Assembly: GCA_002293615.1 (NCBI GenBank)
Contig: DBDN01000046.1
Coordinates: 1,727 to 9,629 of the forward strand
DNA length: 7,903 nt
DNA from: Betaproteobacteria bacterium UBA931
GTDB lineage: Bacteria; Pseudomonadota; Gammaproteobacteria; Burkholderiales; Casimicrobiaceae
Direction of reading: 5' to 3'
A program made the position numbers and the translations under genes. The notes under the pieces are model-generated. The model was not told the DNA's origin, ran no database searches, and was given only the letters and a program-made list of their open reading frames with translations. Numbering within the stretch: position 1 is the first letter of the stretch; each line of letters begins with the position of its first letter. This document shows, in pieces, positions 1 through 6,818 of this stretch.

Positions 1-22
1 GAAACCGATTTCGGCCTGGCCG

Positions 23-472
23 TTGACGTTAGCCATCCAGCAGGCATCAAAGCACCCAATCCCGACGCGCGCGACATTGCGCCGTTGGGTATTGGCGGCG
101 TTGATAGCGGCGTCGGCAAAGGTGCCGGCAGCGCATCGAGCGAGGAGTGCCGAAATTACGTTGCGTTTTGTCGATGCCTCGGAAGGCAAAACCTTGAACC
201 GCGATTTTCGCGGCAAGAACTATGCGACCAATGTGTTAACTTTTGTGTATGAACAGCAAAAGCACTGTGTCGGCGACATCGTGCTGTGCATGCCGGTTTT
301 ACTCAAGGAAGCCGGAGAAAAACCCTGGCGCGCGCATTGCGCGCATCTGGTTGTGCACGGAGTGTTGCATTTGCTGGGTTTTGATCACGAAAATGGCAAG
401 GATGCCGAGCGAATGGAAGCGGAGGAGACTGCAATTCTTGCGCTTTTAGGGTATCCTGATCCCTATCTTTGA
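23..472 (+). CDS. ybeY: YbeY, endoribonuclease / rRNA maturation factor (5' end uncertain)
   Basis: YbeY is a metal-dependent single-strand endoribonuclease that acts in 16S rRNA 3'-end maturation and 70S ribosome quality control in the cytoplasm. The zinc-binding signature of the family (HxxxHxxGxDH) is intact near the C terminus, with His112, His116 and His122 counted from the TTG at 23. Other family blocks are visible: RFVD near 48-51, LNRDFRG near 58-64, ATNVLTF near 68-74, and the GDIVL strand near 84-88. The protein ends GYPDPYL, as in many betaproteobacterial YbeY proteins. About 149 residues is the usual length. The start is not settled. The TTG at 23 is the first start codon wholly inside the window, but the frame is open to base 2 and the true start may lie just outside. 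No Shine-Dalgarno motif precedes the TTG. It heads the plus-strand cluster with corC and lnt; phoH is the usual gene upstream but is not in view. Confidence 0.95.
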   Translation: MTLAIQQASKHPIPTRATLRRWVLAALIAASAKVPAAHRARSAEITLRFVDASEGKTLNRDFRGKNYATNVLTFVYEQQKHCVGDIVLCMPVLLKEAGEKPWRAHCAHLVVHGVLHLLGFDHENGKDAERMEAEETAILALLGYPDPYL

Positions 473-501
473 CTTCTTCGGGTAGCTCCGTCAATCGCAT
501 A

Positions 502-1395
502 ATGGATCCTGAGCCTAGAAACGAAATATCAGAACACCACAGACCCAGCTTGAGAGAACGCATTTCCGCGTTTTTATCTCCCGAACCAGAAAACCGCGAA
601 GAACTGCAGGAAGATTTGCAGCAACTGTTGCACGGCGCTTATGAGCGCAATCTGCTTGACGGCGACGCCTTGTCGATGATCGAAGGCGTGCTTGATGTTT
701 CCGAGCACACCGTGCGCGACATCATGATTCCGCGCGCGCAGATGGACTGCCTGCGCATCAGCGACAGCCCGGCGGAGTTCATCCCTTTTGTGATCGAAAC
801 GCGGCATTCGCGTTTTCCGGTGATCGGCGAAGGCAAGGACGATGTGATCGGGATTCTTCTTGCCAAGGAATTGCTGAGTTATTACGCGCATCCGGAAACA
901 TTTGATTTGCGCGATACTTTGTGGCCCGCGGTATTTGTTCCCGAAAGCAAGCCGTTGAATGTGCTGCTGCGCGATTTTCGCGCCAACCGCAACCATATTG
1001 CGATAGTCGTTGATGAATACGGCGGCGTTTCCGGGTTGGTGACCATTGAAGATGTACTTGAGCAGATCGTCGGCGACATCGAGGATGAATACGATTTCGA
1101 TGACAACGAAACCAATATTATCGCCGAGGAAGACGGCAGTTATCGGATCAAGGCGCATACTGAGATCAGCGACTTTAATGAATATTTCCACGCCCATTTT
1201 TCCGATGATGAAGTCGATACGGTGGGCGGGCTGGTACTCAAAGCGTTCGGGCGCTTGCCCAAACGCGGTAACGAAATAATCATCGGCGCATTTCGCTTTC
1301 GCGTCACACGTGCCGACAGCCGCCATATCATGACTTTGAAAATGCGGCCACTGGAAGAAGCGCGCGACGTTTCGGAACAAAATGACCAGCCGTGA
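502..1395 (+). CDS. corC: CorC/YbeX-type CBS-domain protein
   Basis: This 297-residue soluble protein belongs to the CorC/YbeX family, linked in enterobacteria to cobalt and magnesium efflux through CorA and, more recently, to ribosome metabolism; the exact role is unsettled. In order it has a charged N-terminal stretch (1-50), the LLDGDALSMIEGVL and VRDIMIPR blocks leading into a CBS pair (about 73-133 and 140-196), with the SRFPVI, VVDEYGGV and LEQIVGDIEDEYD hallmarks, and a C-terminal CorC_HlyC transporter-associated domain (about 208-283). It has no DUF21 membrane domain, so it is the short cytoplasmic form; E. coli CorC is 292 residues. I chose ATG 502 because the family begins shortly before the SLRERISAFL segment. 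A TTG at 469, which would overlap the ybeY stop as TTGA, would add 11 residues that do not resemble the family. No good ribosome binding site precedes either start. The gap to ybeY is 29 bp. Confidence 0.95.
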   Translation: MDPEPRNEISEHHRPSLRERISAFLSPEPENREELQEDLQQLLHGAYERNLLDGDALSMIEGVLDVSEHTVRDIMIPRAQMDCLRISDSPAEFIPFVIETRHSRFPVIGEGKDDVIGILLAKELLSYYAHPETFDLRDTLWPAVFVPESKPLNVLLRDFRANRNHIAIVVDEYGGVSGLVTIEDVLEQIVGDIEDEYDFDDNETNIIAEEDGSYRIKAHTEISDFNEYFHAHFSDDEVDTVGGLVLKAFGRLPKRGNEIIIGAFRFRVTRADSRHIMTLKMRPLEEARDVSEQNDQP

Positions 1396-1405
1396 CGCGG
1401 GAAAA

Positions 1406-1432
1406 ATGAATACCGAACAGCGCGGTTCATGA
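1406..1432 (+). other. Possible 8-residue leader ORF overlapping the lnt start
   Basis: A minimal ORF (ATG at 1406, product MNTEQRGS) lies in the corC-lnt gap. Its TGA stop (1430-1432) overlaps the lnt ATG (1429-1431) as ATGA. A GGGA sequence at 1399-1402 lies 3 bp before its ATG, a little close but better than anything in front of lnt itself. It could feed ribosomes to lnt by termination-reinitiation. It may equally be chance, because short ORFs are common, and there is no evidence that it is translated. Confidence 0.2.
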
Positions 1433-2997
1433 CTTCACTTGATCAAAGCGAGACATTTCCAAAAGCTCCTTGTCGCGCCTATCGTGACTATCCTGGCGCG
1501 CTATTGCTGGGCGTATTGGCAACCCCCGGCTTTTTGCCGGTTGACGTTTGGCATGGCGGCTTGGCACTTTTGGCGTCGCTGTTGCCGGTACTGTCGCTGG
1601 CCGGGATGGTGTTTCTTTGGCAGCGTGCCGTAGGAGAACGGACGGCATTTAAGCTGGGTTTTATTTACGGTTTGGGTTTTTTCGGCGCAGGCGTGTATTG
1701 GATCATCATCGCGCTGACAACGTTCGGCGGCATGGCGATAGCCGTGGCCGTTGTCGTGGTGGCGATATTGATTGCCTATCTGTCGCTTTATCCGGCATTC
1801 GTCGGCTATACGCTGGCGCGTTTTTTCAAAAGAAAATATTGGTTTTTAGCATTGCCCGCGTTGTGGGCGCTTTCCGAACTGCTGCGCGCATGGCTTTTTG
1901 GCGGTTTCCCGTGGCTGTCGCTTGGTTATGCGCAGGCGTTTCCCAGCCCACTGGCCGGGTTTGTGCCGCTTGGCGGTGTTTATCTGGCAAGCTTTTTTTC
2001 CGTGCTGCTTGGCGTTTGTTTGACGCATCTATTGCAAAAGCGGTACATCGTCAGTGCGTTATCAATAATGGTTGTGGTGGTCGGCGGCTTTGTTTTAATG
2101 TGGGTTTCGTGGACGCACCCGGCCGGGGCGCTTCTGCCGGTATCGTTGATTCAAGGCAATGTTGCCCAAGATATCAAGTTTGATCCGGCGTTTCATGCGG
2201 AAACCTATGCCCGATACCGCGGGCTTGCCGAAAAAAGTCGGGGACGGTTGGTCGTGTTGCCGGAGAGCGCTTTTCCCGACTTTGCCGACAATATCCCCGA
2301 TGGGGAAGAGAGGGCATATCAGGAAATGGGACGGGCGCGTCATAGCGATTTTCTGATCGGCGTGTTCACGCGTCGATTTGATCCCGATAAGATGCGCGAC
2401 GATTATTTCAACAGCGTCGTGAGCCTGGGCGAGTCGCCGACACAGCTTTATCGCAAGCGCCATCTTGTTTTATTCGGCGAAAAAATTCCGTTTGAAAATA
2501 TAATCGCGCCTATCATGCACGCGCTGATTTCGATTCCGATTGCCGGGCAGGGATCGGGTGCCGAAAACCAGCCGCCGTTTGCCGTCGCCGGACAACAGGC
2601 AGGCGTGTCGATATGTTTTGAAGATGCGTTTGGTGCCGAACAACGCGCGCGAACACGCGCTTCCACTTTGCTGGTCAATTTCACCAACGACGCTTGGTAC
2701 GGCAAGTCAATCGCGACTTGGCAGCATCATCGTATTGCCGCATTGCGCTCATTGGAAAGCGGGCGGGCGATGTTGCGCGCTACCAATACGGGCATCACTT
2801 CGCTGATCGACCATCAAGGGCGTACCGTAGCGCGGTTGCCATGGTTTGAGGAGGGTATTCTCGAAAGCGAAGTGCAGGGGCGCAACGGCGACACGCCTTA
2901 TCTGCGCTGGGGCGACTGGTTGGTGTTTTATGCGGCGTTGCTTTTGCTGTTGATGATTCTTCTTCGGCAAAAGAAAGGCACATCGAAATCACGATAA
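1429..2997 (+). CDS. lnt: Apolipoprotein N-acyltransferase
   Basis: Lnt catalyses the last step of lipoprotein maturation, moving an acyl chain from a phospholipid to the N-terminal cysteine of diacylated apolipoproteins at the periplasmic face of the inner membrane. The 522-residue length fits the family. Several hydrophobic segments occupy about residues 22-228, followed by a periplasmic nitrilase-type domain (about 235-485) and a last membrane helix (about 496-512) with a basic tail. The catalytic triad can be aligned with the E. coli one: Glu279 in LPESAFPDF, Lys343 in YRKRHLV and Cys396 in VSICFED; Glu351 and Glu398 match the two accessory glutamates. The NDAWYG and RATNTGITSLID blocks are also present. 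The usual HLVPFGE motif reads HLVLFGE here. ATG 1429 is the only usable start, since the frame has no other start codon back to the corC stop 33 bp upstream. Its stop overlaps the convergent metH2 stop. Confidence 0.97.
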   Translation: MTSLDQSETFPKAPCRAYRDYPGALLLGVLATPGFLPVDVWHGGLALLASLLPVLSLAGMVFLWQRAVGERTAFKLGFIYGLGFFGAGVYWIIIALTTFGGMAIAVAVVVVAILIAYLSLYPAFVGYTLARFFKRKYWFLALPALWALSELLRAWLFGGFPWLSLGYAQAFPSPLAGFVPLGGVYLASFFSVLLGVCLTHLLQKRYIVSALSIMVVVVGGFVLMWVSWTHPAGALLPVSLIQGNVAQDIKFDPAFHAETYARYRGLAEKSRGRLVVLPESAFPDFADNIPDGEERAYQEMGRARHSDFLIGVFTRRFDPDKMRDDYFNSVVSLGESPTQLYRKRHLVLFGEKIPFENIIAPIMHALISIPIAGQGSGAENQPPFAVAGQQAGVSICFEDAFGAEQRARTRASTLLVNFTNDAWYGKSIATWQHHRIAALRSLESGRAMLRATNTGITSLIDHQGRTVARLPWFEEGILESEVQGRNGDTPYLRWGDWLVFYAALLLLLMILLRQKKGTSKSR

Positions 2998-5679
2998 ATT
3001 GGGCGCAAGATAGCGGCGTGCCGTTGCTTCATCCAACCTGTTGCGTTCGGCAAAATCCTTAAGCTGGTCGTCGCCGATAATACCAACGGAAAAATAACGC
3101 GCATCGGGATGCGCCAGATAAAAGCCGGAGATCGACGACGCAGGCACCATCACGAAGCTTTCGGTAGTGCTCATACCGATTTCACTAGCGTTCAGCCAAT
3201 CCAGCAGCGCGGCTTTGATACTGTGTTCCGGGCAAGCGGGGTAACCCGGCGCCGGCCGAATGCCTTGATAATGTTCGGCAATCAACGCCGTGTAATCGAT
3301 TGAAGCGCCTTCCCTTTCCTGCTCGTAGCCCCAGAAACGGGTACGCACCTGATAATGCAGCCATTCGGCCAGCGCTTCGGTGAAGCGGTCCGCCAGCGCC
3401 TTTAACATCAGAATCGAGTAGTCGTCGTGCGATTGCGCAAAAACATCGGCCTGCTTTTCCAAGTCAAGCCCGGCGGTCAACGCGAATGCGCCGACGTAAT
3501 CATTGCCTTCGTTTTGCGCGCGGACGAAGTCGGATAAGCAATAATTGGGTTTGCCTTCCGGACGCTGGTATTGCTGGCGCAACAGCGGCCAGCGTAACGT
3601 TTGCCCGCTTTCATGCAAAACGATGTCATCGCGCTCACGATACGCCGGCCAAATGCCGAATACCGCCGCGGCACGCAGCCACTGTTTCGTTACGACTTTC
3701 CCCAGCAGGTTTTGCGCGTCGGAAAAAATCTGGTGCGCGCTTTCGCCGTAGGCAGCATCGTCGAGAATGTCGGGGTAACGTCCCGGCAAATCCCATGCTT
3801 GAAAAAACGGCGACCAGTCGATAAAAGGCACCAAGGTTTCAAGCGGAACATTGGCGATAGTTTGGCGGCCGGTTATTTTGGGCGCAGGCGGCGTGCGTGC
3901 GTGGTCTGGCCGGAACGCATTGGCGCGCGCTTCGGCAAGCGGGATTAACGTGGCGCCTTTTTTTTGGGCGTGCTGTTCGCGGATACGCCGGTAATCCGCG
4001 GCGATTTCGGCGGCGTAGGCATCGCGGCGCGTTTCCGACAGCAGTTGCGCGACAACATTGACCGCGCGCGAAGCGTCGGGCACATATACGGTAGTTCCCC
4101 GGTAGTGCGGGGCGATTTTTATCGCGGTATGTACGCGCGACGTGGTGGCGCCGCCGATCATGAGCGGGCAGCGTAAACCGGCGCGTTCCATTTCCGCGGC
4201 GACATGCGCCATTTCCTCAAGCGACGGCGTGATAAGCCCGGAGAGGCCGACGACGTCGGCCTTTTCCGCGATAGCCGTTTCGACAATTTTTTGCGCGGGC
4301 ACCATCACGCCCAAGTCGATCACTTCATAATTATTGCATTGCAGCACCACCGAAACGATGTTTTTTCCGATGTCGTGAACATCGCCCTTGACAGTGGCAA
4401 TCACGATTTTGCCATTGCTTTTACTATTTTCATCTTTTTCCGCTTCGATAAACGGTACCAGATAGGCGACGGCTTCTTTCATCACGCGCGCGCTTTTGAC
4501 CACTTGCGGCAAAAACATTTTTCCTTCGCCAAAGCGGTCGCCGACAATATCCATGCCGCGCATCAACGGGCCTTCGATAATTTCAATGGCTTTGCCGCCG
4601 CGATTGCCGATTGTTTGCCGGATTTCCTCCAAATCAGTATTGAGCCGTGAAACGTTGCCGTTTAACAAGGCAAAGATCAAGCGCTCTTCGGCGATTTCCG
4701 GCCACGTTTCTTTTTTTGCCTGTGCGCCGGCGGTATGTTGGTTGCGGTAGCGTTCCGCGATTTCAATTAGAACTTCGGTGGTGTTTTTCTCGTCGGTACG
4801 GGCGCGATTCAAAACGGCGTCTTCGACGGCATCGCGCAAATCGGTGGGCAAGGCGTCGTAATCGCCGAGTTGGCCGGCGTTGACGATGCCCATCGTCAAA
4901 CCATTACGGATCGCGTGGTAGAGGAATACCGTATGAATCGCTTCGCGCACGGTATCGTTGCCGCGAAAGCTGAAGCTGACATTGGAAATGCCGCCGGATA
5001 CTTTGGCGTGCGGCAGGTGCTCGCGAATCCAGCGCGTCGCCCGGATGAAATCCAGCGCATAGCTGGCGTGTTCGTCGATGCCGGTAGCGATGGCGAATAC
5101 GTTCGGGTCGAAAACGATGTCCTCCGGCGCAAATCCCTCTTTTTGCGTGAGCAAATCGTAAGCGCGTTGGCAAATAGCGATACGGCGTTCGAAAGAATCG
5201 GCTTGCCCTTGCTCGTCGAACGCCATCACTACCGTTGCCGCGCCGTAACGCCGGACGATACGGGCACGGCGCAGGAATTCTTTTTCGCCTTCTTTTAACG
5301 ACAGCGAATTGACCAGCGCGCGCCCCTGCACGCATTTCAGCCCGGCTTCGATCACATCCCAGCGCGACGAATCGATCATCACCGGCACGCGGGCAATGTC
5401 CGGCTCGGTGGCGATGATATTCAGAAAGCGTGTCATCGCGGCCACCGAATCAAGCATCGCCTCGTCCATGTTGACATCGATGATCTGCGCGCCGTTTTCA
5501 ACCTGGTTGCGCGCTACCTCGACCGCCGCCGCAAAATCACCGGCCAGAATCAGCCGCGCGAATGCTTTCGATCCGGTGACATTGGTGCGCTCGCCGACGT
5601 TGACGAATAATGAATCGTCGTCGATGTTCAACGGCTCCAGACCGGAGAGACGGAGGGGGCGGGAGAGGGATGCAGTCAT
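2989..5679 (-). CDS. metH: Cobalamin-dependent methionine synthase, folate/B12/reactivation subunit
   Basis: This is the C-terminal two thirds of classical MetH as a separate gene. It binds methyltetrahydrofolate, carries the methyl group on cobalamin, and is reductively reactivated with S-adenosylmethionine. Counted from the upstream ATG at 5718, the domains are a pterin-binding barrel (about 37-300, with NVGERTNVTGS, IDVNMDE, MIDSS and DPNVFAIATG), the four-helix cap (about 340-430, ending KMFLPQVVKSARVMK), the B12-binding Rossmann domain (about 435-560) with the DVHDIG motif whose His448 is the lower cobalt ligand, and the activation domain (about 590-909) with RPAPGYPACPEH for AdoMet binding. 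It aligns with E. coli MetH from the SGLEPLNI segment to the final LAPNL. I prefer ATG 5679 to ATG 5718 because homologous sequence begins just after it and the 13 residues between come from AT-rich DNA. No Shine-Dalgarno motif precedes either. It lacks the homocysteine barrel, which is supplied by the gene upstream. Confidence 0.96.
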   Translation of the reverse strand: MTASLSRPLRLSGLEPLNIDDDSLFVNVGERTNVTGSKAFARLILAGDFAAAVEVARNQVENGAQIIDVNMDEAMLDSVAAMTRFLNIIATEPDIARVPVMIDSSRWDVIEAGLKCVQGRALVNSLSLKEGEKEFLRRARIVRRYGAATVVMAFDEQGQADSFERRIAICQRAYDLLTQKEGFAPEDIVFDPNVFAIATGIDEHASYALDFIRATRWIREHLPHAKVSGGISNVSFSFRGNDTVREAIHTVFLYHAIRNGLTMGIVNAGQLGDYDALPTDLRDAVEDAVLNRARTDEKNTTEVLIEIAERYRNQHTAGAQAKKETWPEIAEERLIFALLNGNVSRLNTDLEEIRQTIGNRGGKAIEIIEGPLMRGMDIVGDRFGEGKMFLPQVVKSARVMKEAVAYLVPFIEAEKDENSKSNGKIVIATVKGDVHDIGKNIVSVVLQCNNYEVIDLGVMVPAQKIVETAIAEKADVVGLSGLITPSLEEMAHVAAEMERAGLRCPLMIGGATTSRVHTAIKIAPHYRGTTVYVPDASRAVNVVAQLLSETRRDAYAAEIAADYRRIREQHAQKKGATLIPLAEARANAFRPDHARTPPAPKITGRQTIANVPLETLVPFIDWSPFFQAWDLPGRYPDILDDAAYGESAHQIFSDAQNLLGKVVTKQWLRAAAVFGIWPAYRERDDIVLHESGQTLRWPLLRQQYQRPEGKPNYCLSDFVRAQNEGNDYVGAFALTAGLDLEKQADVFAQSHDDYSILMLKALADRFTEALAEWLHYQVRTRFWGYEQEREGASIDYTALIAEHYQGIRPAPGYPACPEHSIKAALLDWLNASEIGMSTTESFVMVPASSISGFYLAHPDARYFSVGIIGDDQLKDFAERNRLDEATARRYLAPNLS

Positions 5680-5792
5680 TTTCAAATGATTATTTTTTAT
5701 GTTGCTTAAACTTTCCATTTCGGAAGTACTCGATAATCTTATTTATTTCTTTTTTTCATGTACGGACGAGCTGTATGCCTATCGTTGCGCAT
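5680..5792. other. AT-rich spacer between the two metH genes
   Basis: The 113 bp between the metH1 stop and the preferred metH2 start hold no convincing ORF. By my count 19 of the 81 bases from 5680 to 5760 are G or C, far below the flanking coding DNA. On the minus strand there is a loose sigma70-like pair, TGGAAA (5717-5712) and AATAAT (5694-5689), 17 bp apart, and an imperfect inverted repeat around 5710-5727. In sequence this AT-rich, such matches are weak evidence. I see no Rho-independent terminator and no riboswitch-like structure. If metH2 starts at 5718, the spacer shrinks to 74 bp. Confidence 0.6.
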
Positions 5793-6818
5793 TCATGGGT
5801 TTGCCTCTTTCCTTGCACGCGGCTTGATATTTTTTACCGTTTCCGTAATCGCTTTGATATGCTCCGGCGTCGTGCCGCAACAGCCGCCGAGAATGTTCAC
5901 CCAGCCTTGTTTGGCAAATTCGCGGACAAGCCGCGCGGTGGTTTCCGGCGTTTCATCGTAGCCGGTATCGGACATCGGGTTCGGCAACCCCGCGTTCGGG
6001 TAACACAACACAAAAGTATCGGCGATTTGCGCCAGCGCTTCGATGTACGGCCGCATCAATTCGGCGCCGAGCGCGCAGTTCAACCCGACGGCAAACGGTG
6101 CGTAAGGACGCACGGAATTCCAAAAGGCTTCCGGCGTTTGCCCGGAAAGCGTGCGGCCGGAAGCGTCGGTAATGGTGCCGGACACCATCACCGGCAGCCG
6201 TCGACCGACATCGTCGAAAAAAGCTTCGGCGGCGAACAGCGCGGCTTTGGCATTTAACGTATCGAAGACGGTTTCGATCAACAGCATGTCGGCGCCGCCT
6301 TCGGCCAACCCTTCAATCGCTTCGCGATAAGCGGCGACCAGTTCGTCGAAGGTAATATTGCGTGCCGCCGGATCGGAAACATCGGGGGAAATCGAGGCGG
6401 TGCGGTTGGTCGGGCCGAGTGATCCGGCGACAAAGCGCGGTTTATCCGGCGTGCTCAAAGCGTCGGCACAGCGGCGGGCGATGCGCGCCGCTTCAACGTT
6501 GATTTTCCGCGCGGCATCGGCAAGCCCATAATCGGATTGCGCGATAGTGGTGGCACCGAAGGTATTGGTTTCGATAATGTCGGCGCCGGCATCAAGGTAC
6601 GCGCGGTGGATTTCTTCAATCACATCGGGGCAGGTCAGCGACAGGATATCGTTGTTGCCTTTGATGTCGCGATGGTGGTCGGCAAAATGCTTGCCGCGGA
6701 AATCGTTTTCATCAAGGCGGTAACGCTGGATCATGGTGCCCATTGCGCCGTCTAGAATCAGAATGCGTTTTTTAAGCAGCGCAGACAGTAATTCGGCAGG
6801 ATTGTTTTGCATGGTCAT
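5793..6818 (-). CDS. Methionine synthase homocysteine-binding subunit (MetH N-terminal barrel)
   Basis: The 341-residue protein is the zinc-dependent homocysteine S-methyltransferase barrel that forms the N-terminal module of classical MetH. It binds and activates homocysteine so that the methyl group on cobalamin, carried here by the neighbouring subunit, can be transferred to give methionine. Visible family blocks are ILDGAMGTMIQ (20-30), the DIIETNTFG strand (80-88), AGSLGPTNRT (131-140), IETVFDTLNAK (181-191) and MVSGTITDASGRTLSGQ (211-227). The zinc ligands are Cys248 in GLNCALG and Cys313 and Cys314 in GGCCGTTPEH, matching E. coli Cys247, Cys310 and Cys311. It ends some 20 residues after the last block, just where the interdomain linker begins in one-piece MetH, so it is a complete domain and not a truncation. 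Its ATG overlaps the TGA of the SPOR gene as ATGA, which suggests translational coupling. A stand-alone BHMT-like or MmuM-type enzyme is less likely given the adjacent matching C-terminal gene. Confidence 0.95.
   Translation of the reverse strand: MTMQNNPAELLSALLKKRILILDGAMGTMIQRYRLDENDFRGKHFADHHRDIKGNNDILSLTCPDVIEEIHRAYLDAGADIIETNTFGATTIAQSDYGLADAARKINVEAARIARRCADALSTPDKPRFVAGSLGPTNRTASISPDVSDPAARNITFDELVAAYREAIEGLAEGGADMLLIETVFDTLNAKAALFAAEAFFDDVGRRLPVMVSGTITDASGRTLSGQTPEAFWNSVRPYAPFAVGLNCALGAELMRPYIEALAQIADTFVLCYPNAGLPNPMSDTGYDETPETTARLVREFAKQGWVNILGGCCGTTPEHIKAITETVKNIKPRARKEANP

Noticed and set aside
469..501. TTG at 469 as the corC start, overlapping the ybeY stop as TTGA
   Set aside because: The added 11 residues do not resemble CorC N termini, and ATG 502 fits the family length better. 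It is kept only as an alternative.
574..1380. Long open frame of 268 codons on the minus strand opposite corC
   Set aside because: It lies entirely antisense to the clearly identified corC, has no family-like motifs that I recognise, and fits a codon-bias shadow.
3241..3275. GC-rich self-complementary stretch that could be a terminator hairpin
   Set aside because: It lies inside the conserved RPAPGYPACPEH coding region of metH2 and has no following T-tract.
5680..5792. Possible frameshift or pseudogene interpretation of the metH split
   Set aside because: Both parts have clean ends at the interdomain linker with full motif sets, and the spacer DNA is compositionally non-coding, so simple frameshift decay is unlikely.
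5680..5792. Cobalamin or SAM riboswitch controlling metH
   Set aside because: The spacer is too short and too AT-rich for a cobalamin riboswitch, no conserved core is seen, and upstream of metH1 there is no free sequence because it overlaps the SPOR gene.
5610..6257. Plus-strand open frame of 215 codons across the metH1-metH2 junction
   Set aside because: It is antisense to well-identified metH1 and the metH2 start, crosses the AT-rich spacer, and shows no recognisable domain.
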